Of a stretch of DNA of 64,000 nt, positions 8,326-18,778 are shown one piece after another. Within the stretch, counting starts at the first letter, position 1. Every line of letters starts with the position of its first letter. The notes below the pieces were generated by a model. It was not told the origin of the DNA, ran no database searches, and saw nothing but the letters and a program-made list of their open reading frames with translations. The position numbers were made by a program, and so were the translations under genes. The stretch lies in NCBI RefSeq assembly GCF_000701425.1, contig NZ_JNIW01000010.1, positions 1 to 64,000 on the forward strand, read 5' to 3'. This stretch comes from Deinococcus frigens DSM 12807 (lineage in GTDB: Bacteria; Deinococcota; Deinococci; Deinococcales; Deinococcaceae).

Positions 8326-9282
8326 ATGAAGACCAAACGTATTGTCCTGACCCTGTCCGCCCTGCTGCTGGCTGCCCCCGCAACCCTGGCCCAGAACATC
8401 AACAACCTGCGGATCATGGCCCCGGCCAGCCCCGGTGGCGGCTGGGACCAGACCAGCCGCGCCATCCAGAACGTGATGCAGGAACAGGGCATCGCCAAGC
8501 CCGTGCAGGTCTTCAACGTCCCGGGCGCGGGCGGCACGATCGGTCTGGCGCAGCTTTCCAACGCCAAGGGCGACGGCAGCCTGATGATGACCATGGGCCT
8601 GGTGATGGTGGGCGCGATCCAGACCAACGGCTCCAAGGTGGACCTGAGCCGCGTGACCCCGCTGGCCCGCCTGACCGGCGAGTACGAGGTGGTCGTGGTG
8701 CCCGCCGCCAGCCCCTACAAGACCATGGCCGATCTGGTGGCCGCCTGGAAGACCGATCCCGGCAAGACGGCTTTTGCGGGCGGCAGCGCGGGCGGCACCG
8801 ATCACATGCTGGTGGGCCTGATGGCCAAGGCAGCGGGCGTGGATACCAAGAAGATCAACTACGTGCCGTTCAGCGGCGGCGGCGAGGTGCTGGCCGCGCT
8901 GCTGGGCAACCAGGTGGCGGCAGGCGTCTCTGGCTACGGCGAGTTCGAGGCCCAGATCAAGGCGGGCAAACTGCGCGCCATCGGCATCAGCTCGGGCAAA
9001 CCGCAGGCGGGCATCGATGTTCCCACGCTAAAGGCGCAGGGCATCAACGTGGAACTGGCCAACTGGCGCGGCATCGTGGCCGCCCCCGGCATCAGCGCCA
9101 GTGACAAGGCCGCGCTGGTCTCCGCGCTGGACAAGATGCACGCCAGCAAGCAGTGGAAGGACACCCTGGCCACCCGCAACTGGACGGACCTGTACCTCAG
9201 CGGCAGCAAGTTCGACGTGTACTTGAAGCTGGAAGCCGCCCGCACCAAGGAAGTGCTGCAAAGCATCGGCCTGGTCAAGTAA
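8326..9282 (+). CDS. tctC: Tripartite tricarboxylate transporter substrate-binding protein TctC
   Basis: 318 residues with a signal peptide (about 1-22, cleaved after ATLA). The mature part begins [18 protein letters not shown], the ligand-loop signature of the Bug/TctC family, and later has [11 protein letters not shown] and [11 protein letters not shown]. It captures a tricarboxylate or related organic acid outside the membrane and passes it to TctA/TctB. A strong ribosome site (GGAGG) sits 8 bases before the ATG. The length is normal for the family. The actual ligand cannot be told. It is the first gene of tctC-tctB-tctA, likely controlled by the two-component system at 3.9-6.2 kb. Confidence 0.95.
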   Translation: MKTKRIVLTLSALLLAAPATLAQNINNLRIMAPASPGGGWDQTSRAIQNVMQEQGIAKPVQVFNVPGAGGTIGLAQLSNAKGDGSLMMTMGLVMVGAIQTNGSKVDLSRVTPLARLTGEYEVVVVPAASPYKTMADLVAAWKTDPGKTAFAGGSAGGTDHMLVGLMAKAAGVDTKKINYVPFSGGGEVLAALLGNQVAAGVSGYGEFEAQIKAGKLRAIGISSGKPQAGIDVPTLKAQGINVELANWRGIVAAPGISASDKAALVSALDKMHASKQWKDTLATRNWTDLYLSGSKFDVYLKLEAARTKEVLQSIGLVK

Positions 9283-9439
9283 GCGCTGGACAGGGGATGA
9301 GGCGGAGGGGAGATCCATGCCCTTCGCCTCACTTCTTTTGTGGGGTCTTTTGTGGGGCCGGGGAGAAGAGGCCCGGCTGATTGATGAACGTGACGGCCTG
9401 CCCGGTGACCCCCTCCCCCCCCGCCGCTACGCGGCTCCA

Positions 9440-9462
9440 CCCTCTCCCACAGGGGGAGAGGG
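9440..9462. repeat. Stem-loop between tctC and tctB
   Basis: CCCTCTCCC (9440-9448) pairs perfectly with GGGAGAGGG (9454-9462) over a 5-nt loop. Similar CTCTCCCACAG-type stretches occur near 11605 and 35855, so this may be a dispersed palindromic repeat. Placed in the 213-bp gap of the operon and with no T run, it may lower tctBA expression relative to the binding protein or protect the tctC message 3' end. The rest of the gap holds nothing else I recognise. Confidence 0.5.
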
Positions 9463-9495
9463 GAAGAAGAACTCAGACCCTCCACAGGAGACCCC

Positions 9496-10008
9496 ATGAC
9501 CCAACCCCCGCCCACCTCTTCCGCCCGGCCCGGCGTCAGCGTTCCCGACTTGCTGGTGGCGCTGACGATCACCGCGCTGGGCATCGCCCTGTTGATCGGC
9601 AGCCGCGAGATTCCTTTCGGCATGAACGCGGTGGTGGGGCCGCGCGTGTTTCCGCTGATCGTCAGCGTGGGCCTGACCGCGCTGGGCGTGCTGCTGACCG
9701 TCAGCGTGCTGCGTGGGGACCGCGCCGAACCCGCCGCCGAGGAAGACACCGACATGGAGGCCCCCGTCAATCTGGCGGCCCCCGGCATCATCCTGGGCGG
9801 TTTTTTGCTGGGCGCGGCGGTGCTGACCTCGGCGGGCTTCGTGATCGGCACGGCCATCATGTATTTCAGCGTGGCCTGGGCCTTTGGTGAGCGCAGGATC
9901 GGGCTGATGGCCTTCGTGGCGCTGGCGGTGGCCCTGGTCACGTACCTGGCCTTTACGCGCGGTCTGGACCTGAGTTTGCCCGCTGGCGTACTCAAGGGGA
10001 TTCTGTAA
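9496..10008 (+). CDS. tctB: Tripartite tricarboxylate transporter small membrane subunit TctB
   Basis: 170 residues with four predicted membrane helices and the opening pattern [24 protein letters not shown], then [21 protein letters not shown], which matches the TctB family (PRxFP motif). An acidic cytoplasmic loop (about 75-90) is normal. A ribosome site (AGGAG) precedes the ATG. The stop overlaps the tctA start by one base, so the two membrane subunits are coupled. It partners TctA in the secondary uptake of organic acids. Confidence 0.93.
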   Translation: MTQPPPTSSARPGVSVPDLLVALTITALGIALLIGSREIPFGMNAVVGPRVFPLIVSVGLTALGVLLTVSVLRGDRAEPAAEEDTDMEAPVNLAAPGIILGGFLLGAAVLTSAGFVIGTAIMYFSVAWAFGERRIGLMAFVALAVALVTYLAFTRGLDLSLPAGVLKGIL

Positions 10009-11501
10009 TGGAGTCCCTGACTTCACTGTTCGCAGGCTTTGAGACGGCCCTCAGCCCGCTGAACCTGCTGTGGGCCTTGGTGGGCGTCACGCTGGGAACG
10101 CTGGTGGGCGTGCTGCCCGGCATCGGCCCGGCGCTGACGGTGGCGCTGCTGCTGCCAGTGACGGCCAAACTGCCGCCCGTGAGCGCCTTTATAATGTTTG
10201 CGGGCATCTACTACGGCGGGATGTTCGGGGGGTCCACGACTTCGATCCTGCTCAATACTCCCGGCGAATCGGCCAGCATCATCACCGCGCTGGAGGGCAA
10301 CAAGATGGCGAAGAAGGGGCGGGCCGCCGCCGCGCTGGCCACCGCCGCCATCGGCTCGTTTATCGCCGGGACGATTGGCACGCTGCTGCTGACCTTCGCC
10401 GCCCCGGCCATTGCCGACATTGCCGTGCAGATCACGCCGGGGGCCAAGTTCGCGCTGATCATGCTGGCCTTCGTGACCATCAGCGCCACCTTCGGGGCCA
10501 GCCCGTTGCGCGGATTGCTGAGTCTGTTTCTGGGCCTGGCGGTTGGCCTGGTGGGGACGGATTTGCAGAGTGGACAGGCGCGCTTCACGCTGGGCCGCCC
10601 GGAATTGCTGGACGGCATCGACTTCATTACCGTGGTGATCGGGCTGTTTGCCATCGGCGAGACGCTGTATGTGGCCAGCCGCCTGCGCAAGGGCAAGGAC
10701 AACGTGATCAAGCTGGAGGGCGGCGCGGTCATGAGCAAGGAGGACTGGCGCAGAAGCTGGGGGCCGTGGCTGCGCGGCACGGCGCTGGGCTTTCCCTTCG
10801 GCGCGATTCCGGCGGGCGGCGCGGAGATCCCGACGTTCCTGAGCTACACGCTGGAAAAACGCCTGTCCAAGCACCCGGAGGAATTCGGCAACGGCGCAAT
10901 CGAGGGTGTGGCCGGGCCGGAGGCTGCCAACAACGCCAGCGCGGCAGGGGTGCTGGTGCCGCTGCTGACGCTGGGGCTGCCCACCAGCGCCACCGCCGCG
11001 ATTCTGCTGGCCGCCTTCCAGCAGTACGGCCTCCAGCCGGGGCCACTGCTGTTCATTACCAACGGCGATCTGGTCTGGGGACTGATCGCCAGTCTGTACA
11101 TCGGCAACGCCATGCTGCTGGCGCTGAACCTGCCGCTGGCCCCGGTCTGGGCCAGACTGCTGCTGATCCCGCGCCCCTTTCTGTACGCCGGGATTCTGGT
11201 GTTCAGCACGGTGGGCGTGTACTCGCTGAACAACAGCGTCTTTGACCTGGGTCTGCTGGCGCTGTTCGGCGTGATCGGCTACGGCATGCGCCGCTTCGAT
11301 TTTCCGGTCACGCCCGCGATTATCGCCGTGGTGCTGGGGCCGACGGCGGAATCGCAGTTCCGCACCGCTTTGCAGCAGAGCAACGGCGACATGAGCATCT
11401 TTGCGACCCAGCCCTTCACCGCCTTTCTGATGCTGTGCGCCCTGGCCGCGCTGGTGGTGCCGCAGATTCTGAAATTCAGGGCGGCGCGGCGGGCGGCGTA
11501 A
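10008..11501 (+). CDS. tctA: Tripartite tricarboxylate transporter large permease subunit TctA
   Basis: 497 residues with about 11-12 membrane helices. The family marks are clear: [18 protein letters not shown] near the start, [21 protein letters not shown] (about 67-87), and the second half-repeat [15 protein letters not shown]. It is the ion-coupled channel of the tricarboxylate uptake system and needs TctC for substrate delivery. The length is typical (~500). The start codon shares a base with the tctB stop. A terminator follows 40 bp after the stop. Confidence 0.96.
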   Translation: MESLTSLFAGFETALSPLNLLWALVGVTLGTLVGVLPGIGPALTVALLLPVTAKLPPVSAFIMFAGIYYGGMFGGSTTSILLNTPGESASIITALEGNKMAKKGRAAAALATAAIGSFIAGTIGTLLLTFAAPAIADIAVQITPGAKFALIMLAFVTISATFGASPLRGLLSLFLGLAVGLVGTDLQSGQARFTLGRPELLDGIDFITVVIGLFAIGETLYVASRLRKGKDNVIKLEGGAVMSKEDWRRSWGPWLRGTALGFPFGAIPAGGAEIPTFLSYTLEKRLSKHPEEFGNGAIEGVAGPEAANNASAAGVLVPLLTLGLPTSATAAILLAAFQQYGLQPGPLLFITNGDLVWGLIASLYIGNAMLLALNLPLAPVWARLLLIPRPFLYAGILVFSTVGVYSLNNSVFDLGLLALFGVIGYGMRRFDFPVTPAIIAVVLGPTAESQFRTALQQSNGDMSIFATQPFTAFLMLCALAALVVPQILKFRAARRAA

Positions 11502-11538
11502 GAAAGCCCTCTGCTCCGCAACTCTGCGAGCTGCCCAG

Positions 11539-11566
11539 CCCTCTCCCCTATGGAGGGGGCTTTTTT
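11539..11566 (+). terminator. Rho-independent terminator after tctA
   Basis: GCCCTCTCC (11539-11547) pairs with GGAGGGGGC (11552-11560), with one G-T wobble, and is followed by six T. It closes the tctCBA operon. The following 75 bp contain a CTCTCCCACAG-like stretch of the same style as the 9440 stem-loop. Confidence 0.8.
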
Positions 11567-11642
11567 GTGCGTGTGGCGCGGGTTCTCCGCGAAATCCCCC
11601 CTCAACCCGGCCTCTCCCACAGGCGCAGCGGGAGAATAGTCC

Positions 11643-14066
11643 TTAGTTCACCGGCGCAATCTCATTGACAGGCGGATTGTTCGGATCGCTGGGCGCAAGC
11701 TCCGGCAACGGCTCAGGTTCGGCAGGAATGTTGAAGGCGTCAGCGGGCGGCGCGTCGGGCAACGGCTCGGGCGGGGCCGCCTGTCCCCCATTCGTAGCGT
11801 CCGGGACGGCAGGAATGTCCTGAACATCCGGCGCAGGCGTAAAGTCCGGCGCTGGCTCAGGCCCTGCGGACTCTGGCGGCGTTCCGGGCTGTGAGGCGGG
11901 CTGGACCGTCTCTGGCTGCGCTGTTTGCGGCTGCACGGTATCTGGTTGCACAGTATCTGGTTGCGCCGCTTCTGGCTGCGCCGCTTCTGGTTGCGCCGTC
12001 GGGCGGTTGCGCCTGAAAAAGCTGTTGCCGCTGTTGCCGGTGCCGTCGCGGGCAGTGGGTTCGTCGTCGGCCTGGGCGGTAAGGAAGGCCATCTCCACCT
12101 GACGGACCACCCGGTAGGCGATGCCGCCTGGCTCCACAAAGGTCTGTGCGGGCTGGCCGGCCAGTGCGCCGTTCACCGTCTGCTGCCAGATCGGCGTGGG
12201 AATCTCGCCGCTGTAGGCCCAGTACGGCAGTGCCCCACCCTCCTGCTTGCCCACCCAGACAGCCCCGGCCACCGTGGGCGTGACGCCCGCAAACCACAGG
12301 TCCTTGATCTCGTTGGTGGTGCCGGTCTTGCCGCCTACCTGCCGCCCCTCGATCTGCGCGCGGGTGGCCAGACCGCCCTGATAAGAGGTCAGGTCATTGA
12401 CCACGCCCCGGATCATGTCCAGCCCCAGCCACGCCGTCTGCGCGTCCCAGACCCGTTTGGGGGTGGGGGCCGGGCGGGTATACAGGGAAACGCCGCGCGC
12501 GTCCTCCACGCTGCGGACCAACGTGGGCGCGTAATACAGCCCGCCATTGGCGAAGGTGGCGTAGGCGGCGGCCATCTGAAGGGGGCTGGCCTCCAGCGTA
12601 CCGATGCTCAGCGACAGTCCGGCCTCGGGCGGCGGGGTCAGGCCCAGTTGCCTGAGCTTGGCCTCGAAGTTCTGGATGCCCAGTTCCTGCGCGATCCGCA
12701 CGGTGGGCAAATTCAGGCTGTGGTCCAGCGAGTAACGCATGGTCACGTAACGCCCGGTCCAGCGCCCGTCGTAATTCTGCGGCTGGTAAGAGGTGTTTGG
12801 CAGCGGCGAGTCCAGCACGGTGTCGCTCTGCTTCCAGCCGGTTTCCAGCGCCAGGGTGTACAGCAGCGGTTTGATCGAGCTGCCCACCTGCCGCCGCGCC
12901 TGCGTGGCGTTGTCCCAGTCGCTGGGCCGCCCGCTGGTCAGCTTCTGGCCCACCAGCGCCAGCACCTCGCCGCCCTGCGGACTGACCAGCGCAATGCCCA
13001 GGGTCGCGCCGTCCGGCAGCCTGGCGTCCAGGCTGGCCCGCTCGGCGGACTGCTGCGCGCTCAGGCTCATGCCGGTCACGATCTTGCCGCCGCCGTACAG
13101 CGCCTTGCGCCCGATGATCGGCACCAGTTCCTTCTCGACGGCCTGAAGGTAGTACTGATAGGCGAAACGCCCCGTCCCCTGCGCGGCCTCCAGGGCGTTC
13201 ATATTTTCCTGGAGGCGGTATATGTTTTCCAGCACGGCACTCCGCAAGGTCCCGTCGGCATTCCAGCCGATGCGCCAGCCTGCCGGATAGATCGGGGTTT
13301 TCCAGGCGGCGTCGGCCTCGGCCCCGGTCACGCGCCCGTCCTCCACCATGCGGTCCAGCAGGTCCTTCATCAGCGGGCGAAAGGCGGCGAACTGCTTGTA
13401 GCGGCGGTTGGGCGCGGGAATGATCGTCGCCAGATACACGCTCTCGGCCAGGTTCAGGTCAGCGGCGTCTTTGCCAAAGTACGCCCGCGCCGCCGTCCCG
13501 GCCCCCACGATGTCGTCGCGGCCCCCGTCGCCCCAGTAGATGATGTTGAGGTACGCGTTGAGAATCCGGTCCTTGTCGTAGTTGCGGTCCAGTTGGTAGG
13601 CCAGCACCGCTTCCTTGAACTTGCGCTCGGCGGTGCGCGCACTCTGGAGATCGGAGAGCAGCGTGTTTTTCACGACCTGCTGGGTAATGCTCGATCCGCC
13701 CTCCAGGTCGTTTTGCAGCAGCCCCTTGAGCAGTCCGCGCGCAATGCCGATGTAATCGACACCGTGATGCTCGTAGAAGCGGCGGTCCTCGCTGGTCACT
13801 ACCGCCTTTTGCAGCCACGGGCTGATCTGCCCCAGCTTGAGCAGGTTGCGGTTGGTGCCGCCGGAGCTGCTCAGGCTAGGCGTCAGCGTGCCGATTAACG
13901 CGTTCTGGCGGTCATACACGCGGGTCTGCCCGCTGACCTCCAGCACGTCCAGATCGGTCACGCTGGGCAGGTTGCGGCCCCACATCCAGTACAGGGCCAC
14001 AACCCCGAGCGCCACAAGCAGCAGCACAATCGCCACGAAGCGGCTCAGACCAACCAGAAACCTCAC
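11643..14066 (-). CDS. Class A penicillin-binding protein (PBP1A-type transglycosylase/transpeptidase)
   Basis: 807 residues. A membrane anchor (about 8-28). Glycosyltransferase domain (about 75-250) with catalytic Glu93 in [12 protein letters not shown] and [12 protein letters not shown] (123-134). Transpeptidase domain (about 330-640) with Ser396-Ser-Ile-Lys399, Ser450-Leu-Asn452 and Lys580-Thr-Gly582. It polymerises and cross-links peptidoglycan in the periplasm. The last ~125 residues are a Pro/Gln/Glu-rich tail with degenerate five-residue repeats (AQPEA, VQPDT), coded by a 15-bp tandem repeat. The tail is unusual for length and may reach into the thick wall. Likely a single-gene unit; the divergent neighbour is ttcA. 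Confidence 0.95.
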   Translation of the reverse strand: MRFLVGLSRFVAIVLLLVALGVVALYWMWGRNLPSVTDLDVLEVSGQTRVYDRQNALIGTLTPSLSSSGGTNRNLLKLGQISPWLQKAVVTSEDRRFYEHHGVDYIGIARGLLKGLLQNDLEGGSSITQQVVKNTLLSDLQSARTAERKFKEAVLAYQLDRNYDKDRILNAYLNIIYWGDGGRDDIVGAGTAARAYFGKDAADLNLAESVYLATIIPAPNRRYKQFAAFRPLMKDLLDRMVEDGRVTGAEADAAWKTPIYPAGWRIGWNADGTLRSAVLENIYRLQENMNALEAAQGTGRFAYQYYLQAVEKELVPIIGRKALYGGGKIVTGMSLSAQQSAERASLDARLPDGATLGIALVSPQGGEVLALVGQKLTSGRPSDWDNATQARRQVGSSIKPLLYTLALETGWKQSDTVLDSPLPNTSYQPQNYDGRWTGRYVTMRYSLDHSLNLPTVRIAQELGIQNFEAKLRQLGLTPPPEAGLSLSIGTLEASPLQMAAAYATFANGGLYYAPTLVRSVEDARGVSLYTRPAPTPKRVWDAQTAWLGLDMIRGVVNDLTSYQGGLATRAQIEGRQVGGKTGTTNEIKDLWFAGVTPTVAGAVWVGKQEGGALPYWAYSGEIPTPIWQQTVNGALAGQPAQTFVEPGGIAYRVVRQVEMAFLTAQADDEPTARDGTGNSGNSFFRRNRPTAQPEAAQPEAAQPDTVQPDTVQPQTAQPETVQPASQPGTPPESAGPEPAPDFTPAPDVQDIPAVPDATNGGQAAPPEPLPDAPPADAFNIPAEPEPLPELAPSDPNNPPVNEIAPVN
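11911..12000. repeat. 15-bp tandem repeat within the PBP tail
   Basis: Six consecutive 15-bp units (11911, 11926, 11941, 11956, 11971, 11986) follow the pattern TCTGGTTGCGCCGCT with a few changes each. On the coding strand each gives a five-residue unit x-Q-P-x-x. Because the unit is a multiple of three, copy-number change keeps the frame. Confidence 0.8.
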
Positions 14067-14230
14067 TGCACAACCCTCATTGCCCCCACTCTAGCGGGGC
14101 GGGGCGCGAAACGCCGAAAGGGGCGTCACGGTCTGGGTGCGGGCCAGTCATCGTGCCGCATTCTGACCTGGCTAGCGTGCAGAGCCGTCCGCCATAAGGG
14201 GGAGGCGGGCGCTACCATGCACCCACGCCC

Positions 14231-15100
14231 ATGAGCCACCTGCCCTCCGCCACCCCGCCCACAGACCTGTTCCAGCCCATCGTCAGGGGGTCCGCGCGGG
14301 CCATCGCCGACTTCGCCATGATCGAGGACGGGGACCGCGTGATGGTCTGCCTGAGCGGCGGCAAGGACAGCTACACGCTGCTGGACGTGCTGCTGCACTT
14401 CCAGCAACGCGCCCCGGTGAAATTTGAGCTGGTGGCGGTCAATCTGGACCAGGGGCAGCCGGGCTTCCCCAAGCACATCCTGCCCAAGTATCTCATGGCG
14501 CTGGGCGTGGAATTCAGCATTCTGGAGCGCGACACCCACAGCACCGTGACGGCCAGAACAAAAACCGGCCAGACCACCTGTACGCTGTGCAGCCGCCTGC
14601 GCCGGGGCCACCTATACGCGCACGCGCGCCGGTTAAGGGCCACCAAAATTGCGCTGGGCCACCACCGCGAGGACTTGCTGGAAACGCTGTTCATGAACAT
14701 GTTCTTCGGCGCGCGCCTGAAGGCGATGGCCCCCAGATTAGCCAGCGACGACGGCAGCAACGTGGTCATTCGCCCGCTGGCCTACGTGGCCGAGGCCGAT
14801 ATTCAGCGCTACGCCGACGCCCGCGCCTTTCCGATCATTCCGTGTACGCTGTGCGGTTCTCAGCCCAATTTGCAGCGCGTGGTGGTAGGCGAGATGCTGG
14901 CCGGGTGGGAGCGCGAACATCCAGGCCGGTTGACCAACATCCTGCGCTCGCTGGGCCGCGTGACGCCCAGTCACCTGCTGGACCGCGAGTTGTACGACTT
15001 CGCTGGGGCGGGGGCGCAGGGCGATCCGGCGTTTGACGGAGATAAGTTCGCGGAGCGGGAATTTCTGGTGGGCCTGGAGGAAGTTCAGATGCTGCGCTAA
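14231..15100 (+). CDS. ttcA: tRNA 2-thiocytidine(32) synthetase TtcA
   Basis: 289 residues. The N-type ATP pyrophosphatase PP-loop SGGKDS is at 42-47. Two cysteine pairs, C117-x2-C120 (TTCTLC) and C205-x2-C208 (PCTLC), match those that hold the iron-sulfur cluster and handle sulfur in Ttc[20 protein letters not shown] is also characteristic. The enzyme adenylates C32 of certain tRNAs and inserts sulfur. The length is close to E. coli TtcA (311). It is divergent from the PBP gene. The stop is 47 bp before the damaged kinase-like gene. Confidence 0.95.
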   Translation: MSHLPSATPPTDLFQPIVRGSARAIADFAMIEDGDRVMVCLSGGKDSYTLLDVLLHFQQRAPVKFELVAVNLDQGQPGFPKHILPKYLMALGVEFSILERDTHSTVTARTKTGQTTCTLCSRLRRGHLYAHARRLRATKIALGHHREDLLETLFMNMFFGARLKAMAPRLASDDGSNVVIRPLAYVAEADIQRYADARAFPIIPCTLCGSQPNLQRVVVGEMLAGWEREHPGRLTNILRSLGRVTPSHLLDRELYDFAGAGAQGDPAFDGDKFAEREFLVGLEEVQMLR

Positions 15101-15147
15101 ATCGGCCAGATGGCCTGGCCTCCAATTCACCGCTCTATGCTTGACCG

Positions 15148-15684
15148 ATGTTCTACGTCATCGGCGGCGCGTCTGGCGCTCGAAAATCCACGGTGCTGCC
15201 ATTGCTGCGCCGATTCCGCCCAGATGTGCGCTGGCACAATTTTGACGAACGCTGGACGGGTAGTGGCAAGGCCCAGCGCCAGTAACTGACCGAGGGCTGG
15301 ATCAGGACCGCACTGGAAGAAGGCGGGGATTTTGGCCTGCTGGGTCAATGTCCGCCCGGCGAGATTCTGGCCGCGCCCTCCGCCCCCAGACTGCCCGGCG
15401 TGCGTCATCTGCTGGACGTGGACGATGTGGAACGCATTCGCCGCCTGCGGGGGCGTGGCGAGGGTCAGGTCACCCAGGACACGTTGAACTGGGCGGCGTG
15501 GCTGCGCGCCCATCAGGCCTACCCGGACTGGCAACCCGACGTGCTGACCGGGGACGGATGGCCCGAAATGCGCTGGGAACGCTGGCTGGGACGGGAAACG
15601 GTGCAATGGCCGGGCCGCATCTTGAATGCCACGGCGCTGACCCCGCAGGAAACGGCCCTCCAGATCGTCACCATGCTGGGCTAG
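15148..15684 (+). pseudogene. Kinase-like P-loop protein, broken by an in-frame stop
   Basis: The ATG at 15148 opens MFYVIGGASGARKSTVLPLL, a P-loop start. After 45 codons there is TAA at 15283-15285. The same frame then runs on without interruption to TAG at 15682, adding 132 codons of coherent protein (LLDVDDVERIRRLRGRGEG, WEMRW-like and Trp-rich segments). A full product would be about 178 residues, like small ATP-binding kinases. The Walker A reads GASGARKS, with Arg where Gly is expected (GxxGxGKS), a second sign of decay. The 3' end overlaps the convergent amine oxidase stop. Readthrough or sequencing error are alternatives. Confidence 0.65.
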
Positions 15685-17030
15685 CCTTCCTGCGCCCCCA
15701 GAATTTCCGCTGACACCCGCTCGCCGCTCTCTACCGCGCCGTCCATGTAATTCATCCACACGCGGGCGGTTTCCGCACCCGCCCAGTGAATCCGGCCCAC
15801 CGGGGCGCGCAACGCCTCGCCGTAGCCGGTCCAGACGCCGGGGCCGAACAGCGCGCCGTAACAGCCGCCGCTGAAGGGTTCGGCGGTCCAGTCGCGCTGC
15901 ACGGTTTCAATAGGTGTCAACGCCTCATCGCCAAACATGCGGGCCAGGCTGTTCAGGGCGGCGTCGCGGCGCTCATGCTCGCCTACGTCCATCAGTTCGC
16001 GGGCTTCCGCACCCTCGATAAAGCCCAGGAGCACGCCGGGGGTGCCCTGCGGCGGGCTGTTGTCGAAAGCCACAGTGACGGGTCCGGTGTCGCTGATCGC
16101 CATGCCACTCAGGCCCGCCTCGCGCCAGAAGGGACGCTCGTAGACGGCCATGAATTTCATCACTGCGCCCATCGGCAGCCGCTGCTGGAGCTGCGCGCGG
16201 CGGGCGGGCAGGGGCGGATCGAAGGGCAGACCGCAGAGGAGGACCGGGGGAACGGCGAAGACGGCGTGTTCGGCGCGGTGCGTGCCGTCCGGCGTGTGCA
16301 GCGTGACCCCTGTTTCATCCTGTTCTACACGGACCACCGGACTGTTCAGCCTGACATCCTCCAGAGCGTCTGCCAATCTTTGCGAGATGCCGCCCGCGCC
16401 GCCCAGCACGCGGTCTTGCAGGGCGTGGCCGCGCGTCAGGGTGTGGCCGTTGATGCCGCCGCCGTGCGCGGTGTAGGTCAGGGCGTGCAGCAGGCTCATC
16501 TCGGCGGGCGCGGCGCTGAAGACCGCCCCGGCGTACACGCGCATCAGGGCGCGGGTCTGCGGGCGGCGGGCGTTCTTCCTGATCCAGGTGTCGAAGGTCT
16601 GGGCGTCCAGATCGGCAGCGTCCGGGGCGGTCCACGGCGCGTCCAGCGGAATGCTGCGGGCCAGCGCCTCGAACCTGTGCGACAGCAGCGCGTAATCGGC
16701 CAGCACCAGCGGCGAGAGCGGCGGGATCAGGCCCCGGTAACGCACAATCTTGTCGCCCAGCAGGGCCAGATTCTGCCCCTCGTCGTGGGTGGGGTAGACC
16801 TCCAGCCCCAGCTCGTGGATCAGGGCCATCACATGCGGCTGGTTGGGACCCACCCACTGGCCGCCCACGTCCACGCTCAGACCGGTTTTCGGCAGCCGGA
16901 TGGTCTGGGTGCGCCCGCCGACGCGCCCACGGGCCTCCAGCACCCGCACCGTTCGCCCCGCCGCACTTAGCCGCCGCGCCGCCGTCAATCCGGCCAGCCC
17001 CGCGCCCACCACGATGATGTCTGGATTCAT
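15681..17030 (-). CDS. Flavin monoamine oxidase family protein
   Basis: 449 residues. N-terminal FAD-binding dinucleotide fold IIVVGAGLAGLTAARRL with the acidic E33-type end (VLEARGRVGGRT). The C-terminal FAD motif is HWAGAETARVWMNYMDGAVESG. These are the marks of the MAO/polyamine-oxidase group, which oxidise amines to aldehydes with release of hydrogen peroxide; amino-acid oxidases and protoporphyrinogen oxidases share the fold. No signal peptide is seen, so it is likely cytoplasmic. The substrate is unknown. It is convergent with the damaged kinase gene, with stop codons overlapping by 4 bp. Confidence 0.92.
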   Translation of the reverse strand: MNPDIIVVGAGLAGLTAARRLSAAGRTVRVLEARGRVGGRTQTIRLPKTGLSVDVGGQWVGPNQPHVMALIHELGLEVYPTHDEGQNLALLGDKIVRYRGLIPPLSPLVLADYALLSHRFEALARSIPLDAPWTAPDAADLDAQTFDTWIRKNARRPQTRALMRVYAGAVFSAAPAEMSLLHALTYTAHGGGINGHTLTRGHALQDRVLGGAGGISQRLADALEDVRLNSPVVRVEQDETGVTLHTPDGTHRAEHAVFAVPPVLLCGLPFDPPLPARRAQLQQRLPMGAVMKFMAVYERPFWREAGLSGMAISDTGPVTVAFDNSPPQGTPGVLLGFIEGAEARELMDVGEHERRDAALNSLARMFGDEALTPIETVQRDWTAEPFSGGCYGALFGPGVWTGYGEALRAPVGRIHWAGAETARVWMNYMDGAVESGERVSAEILGAQEG

Positions 17031-17335
17031 GGGTCAGGATAGCCGAGTTGCGCCTGGCACGGGAGCGCAGCTCAGGCGCGTATGGGATTTAGTGCGAGGG
17101 ACTATTTGAGAAGACACCAGCTCTGGCTTTCCTGACAGACGCCGACGACACAGCAACCGCAGGGCCGCCGGGCGCGCAGCGAACGGACTTGACGCACTGT
17201 CACGGAGCAGTGTATGTGAGCAGGAACGCTGCCCCTCTCCCCCACCCGCCGCGCCCGTGAACCCCTGCCCCTCTGCTTCGGGGCTTTGCAAGTCCGGGGG
17301 AGGGGGCTGGGAGTTGGGGCAAATCGGCTGAAGCC
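17031..17335. other. Intergenic region, 305 bp, with a half copy of the CTGCTTCGCAGC repeat family
   Basis: It lies upstream of the amine oxidase gene and downstream of a small membrane protein gene. Bases 17271-17300 (CTCTGCTTCG, then GGGCTTTGCAAGTCC) match the left half of the element found entire at 33833-33960. I see no gene and no convincing promoter in the remainder. Confidence 0.5.
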
Positions 17336-17773
17336 TCAGCCCTCCGCCTCCGGCTCACGCACCCAGCCGGGCAACTGCGCCCACACAAGCACATGCATCG
17401 CTCCGGCCAACACCACGAACAGCGCCACAGCCAGCCACTGAGATAGGGTGGCGCAGGCCAGCAGCAGCGGCACCCCTGGCGCAGTGGCCGCCTGAATCGC
17501 CCCGGTCAGGGCCGCCTGACGGGCAGGCTGCTCCGTGGTGTGCGCGGCCTTGCGGGCAAAATGCAGCGCCCCCAGCGAGAGAACCAGCGCCAGCCCCACC
17601 AGAACGAGCAGAGCAGAAACCGGGACTGGTGCTGGACCCGTCAGCGCGAACACCGCGCCCAGCACGACGCCCGGCAACGCCAGCGCCAGCAGCCCTGCCA
17701 GATAAGCGCGGCGGGCGGCGCGCATCAGTCCGTCACGGCTCCCACGCACATCGCGCACAAAGGTTTCGAGCAT
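17336..17773 (-). CDS. Hypothetical membrane protein, four helices
   Basis: 145 residues with four hydrophobic helices (about 24-45, 52-70, 90-108 and 112-130) and short charged ends; no motif that I recognise. The start is 5 bp after the ygfZ stop, so it is very likely translated from the same message. A mild positive charge at the N terminus suggests the N terminus inside. No function can be proposed beyond an integral membrane protein. Confidence 0.7.
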   Translation of the reverse strand: MLETFVRDVRGSRDGLMRAARRAYLAGLLALALPGVVLGAVFALTGPAPVPVSALLVLVGLALVLSLGALHFARKAAHTTEQPARQAALTGAIQAATAPGVPLLLACATLSQWLAVALFVVLAGAMHVLVWAQLPGWVREPEAEG

Positions 17774-17778
17774 GCGCT

Positions 17779-18651
<873 letters not shown>

Positions 18652-18778
18652 GGAATTCAGGGTACGGGAAACGGCGGGGGGGGAATGGGGGTAGGAGGGC
18701 TGAGGGTCAGAACGTTTTAGAATCTGAAAGCACAATCGCCTCCGGGCGTTCGGACTGCTTGACGTTCAGACCGCCTTC

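Noticed and set aside
9381..9495. Short frames in the tctC-tctB gap
   Set aside because: They are Pro/Arg-rich, lie on the CCCTCTCCC hairpin and lack conservation marks. The gap is more likely a repeat insertion.
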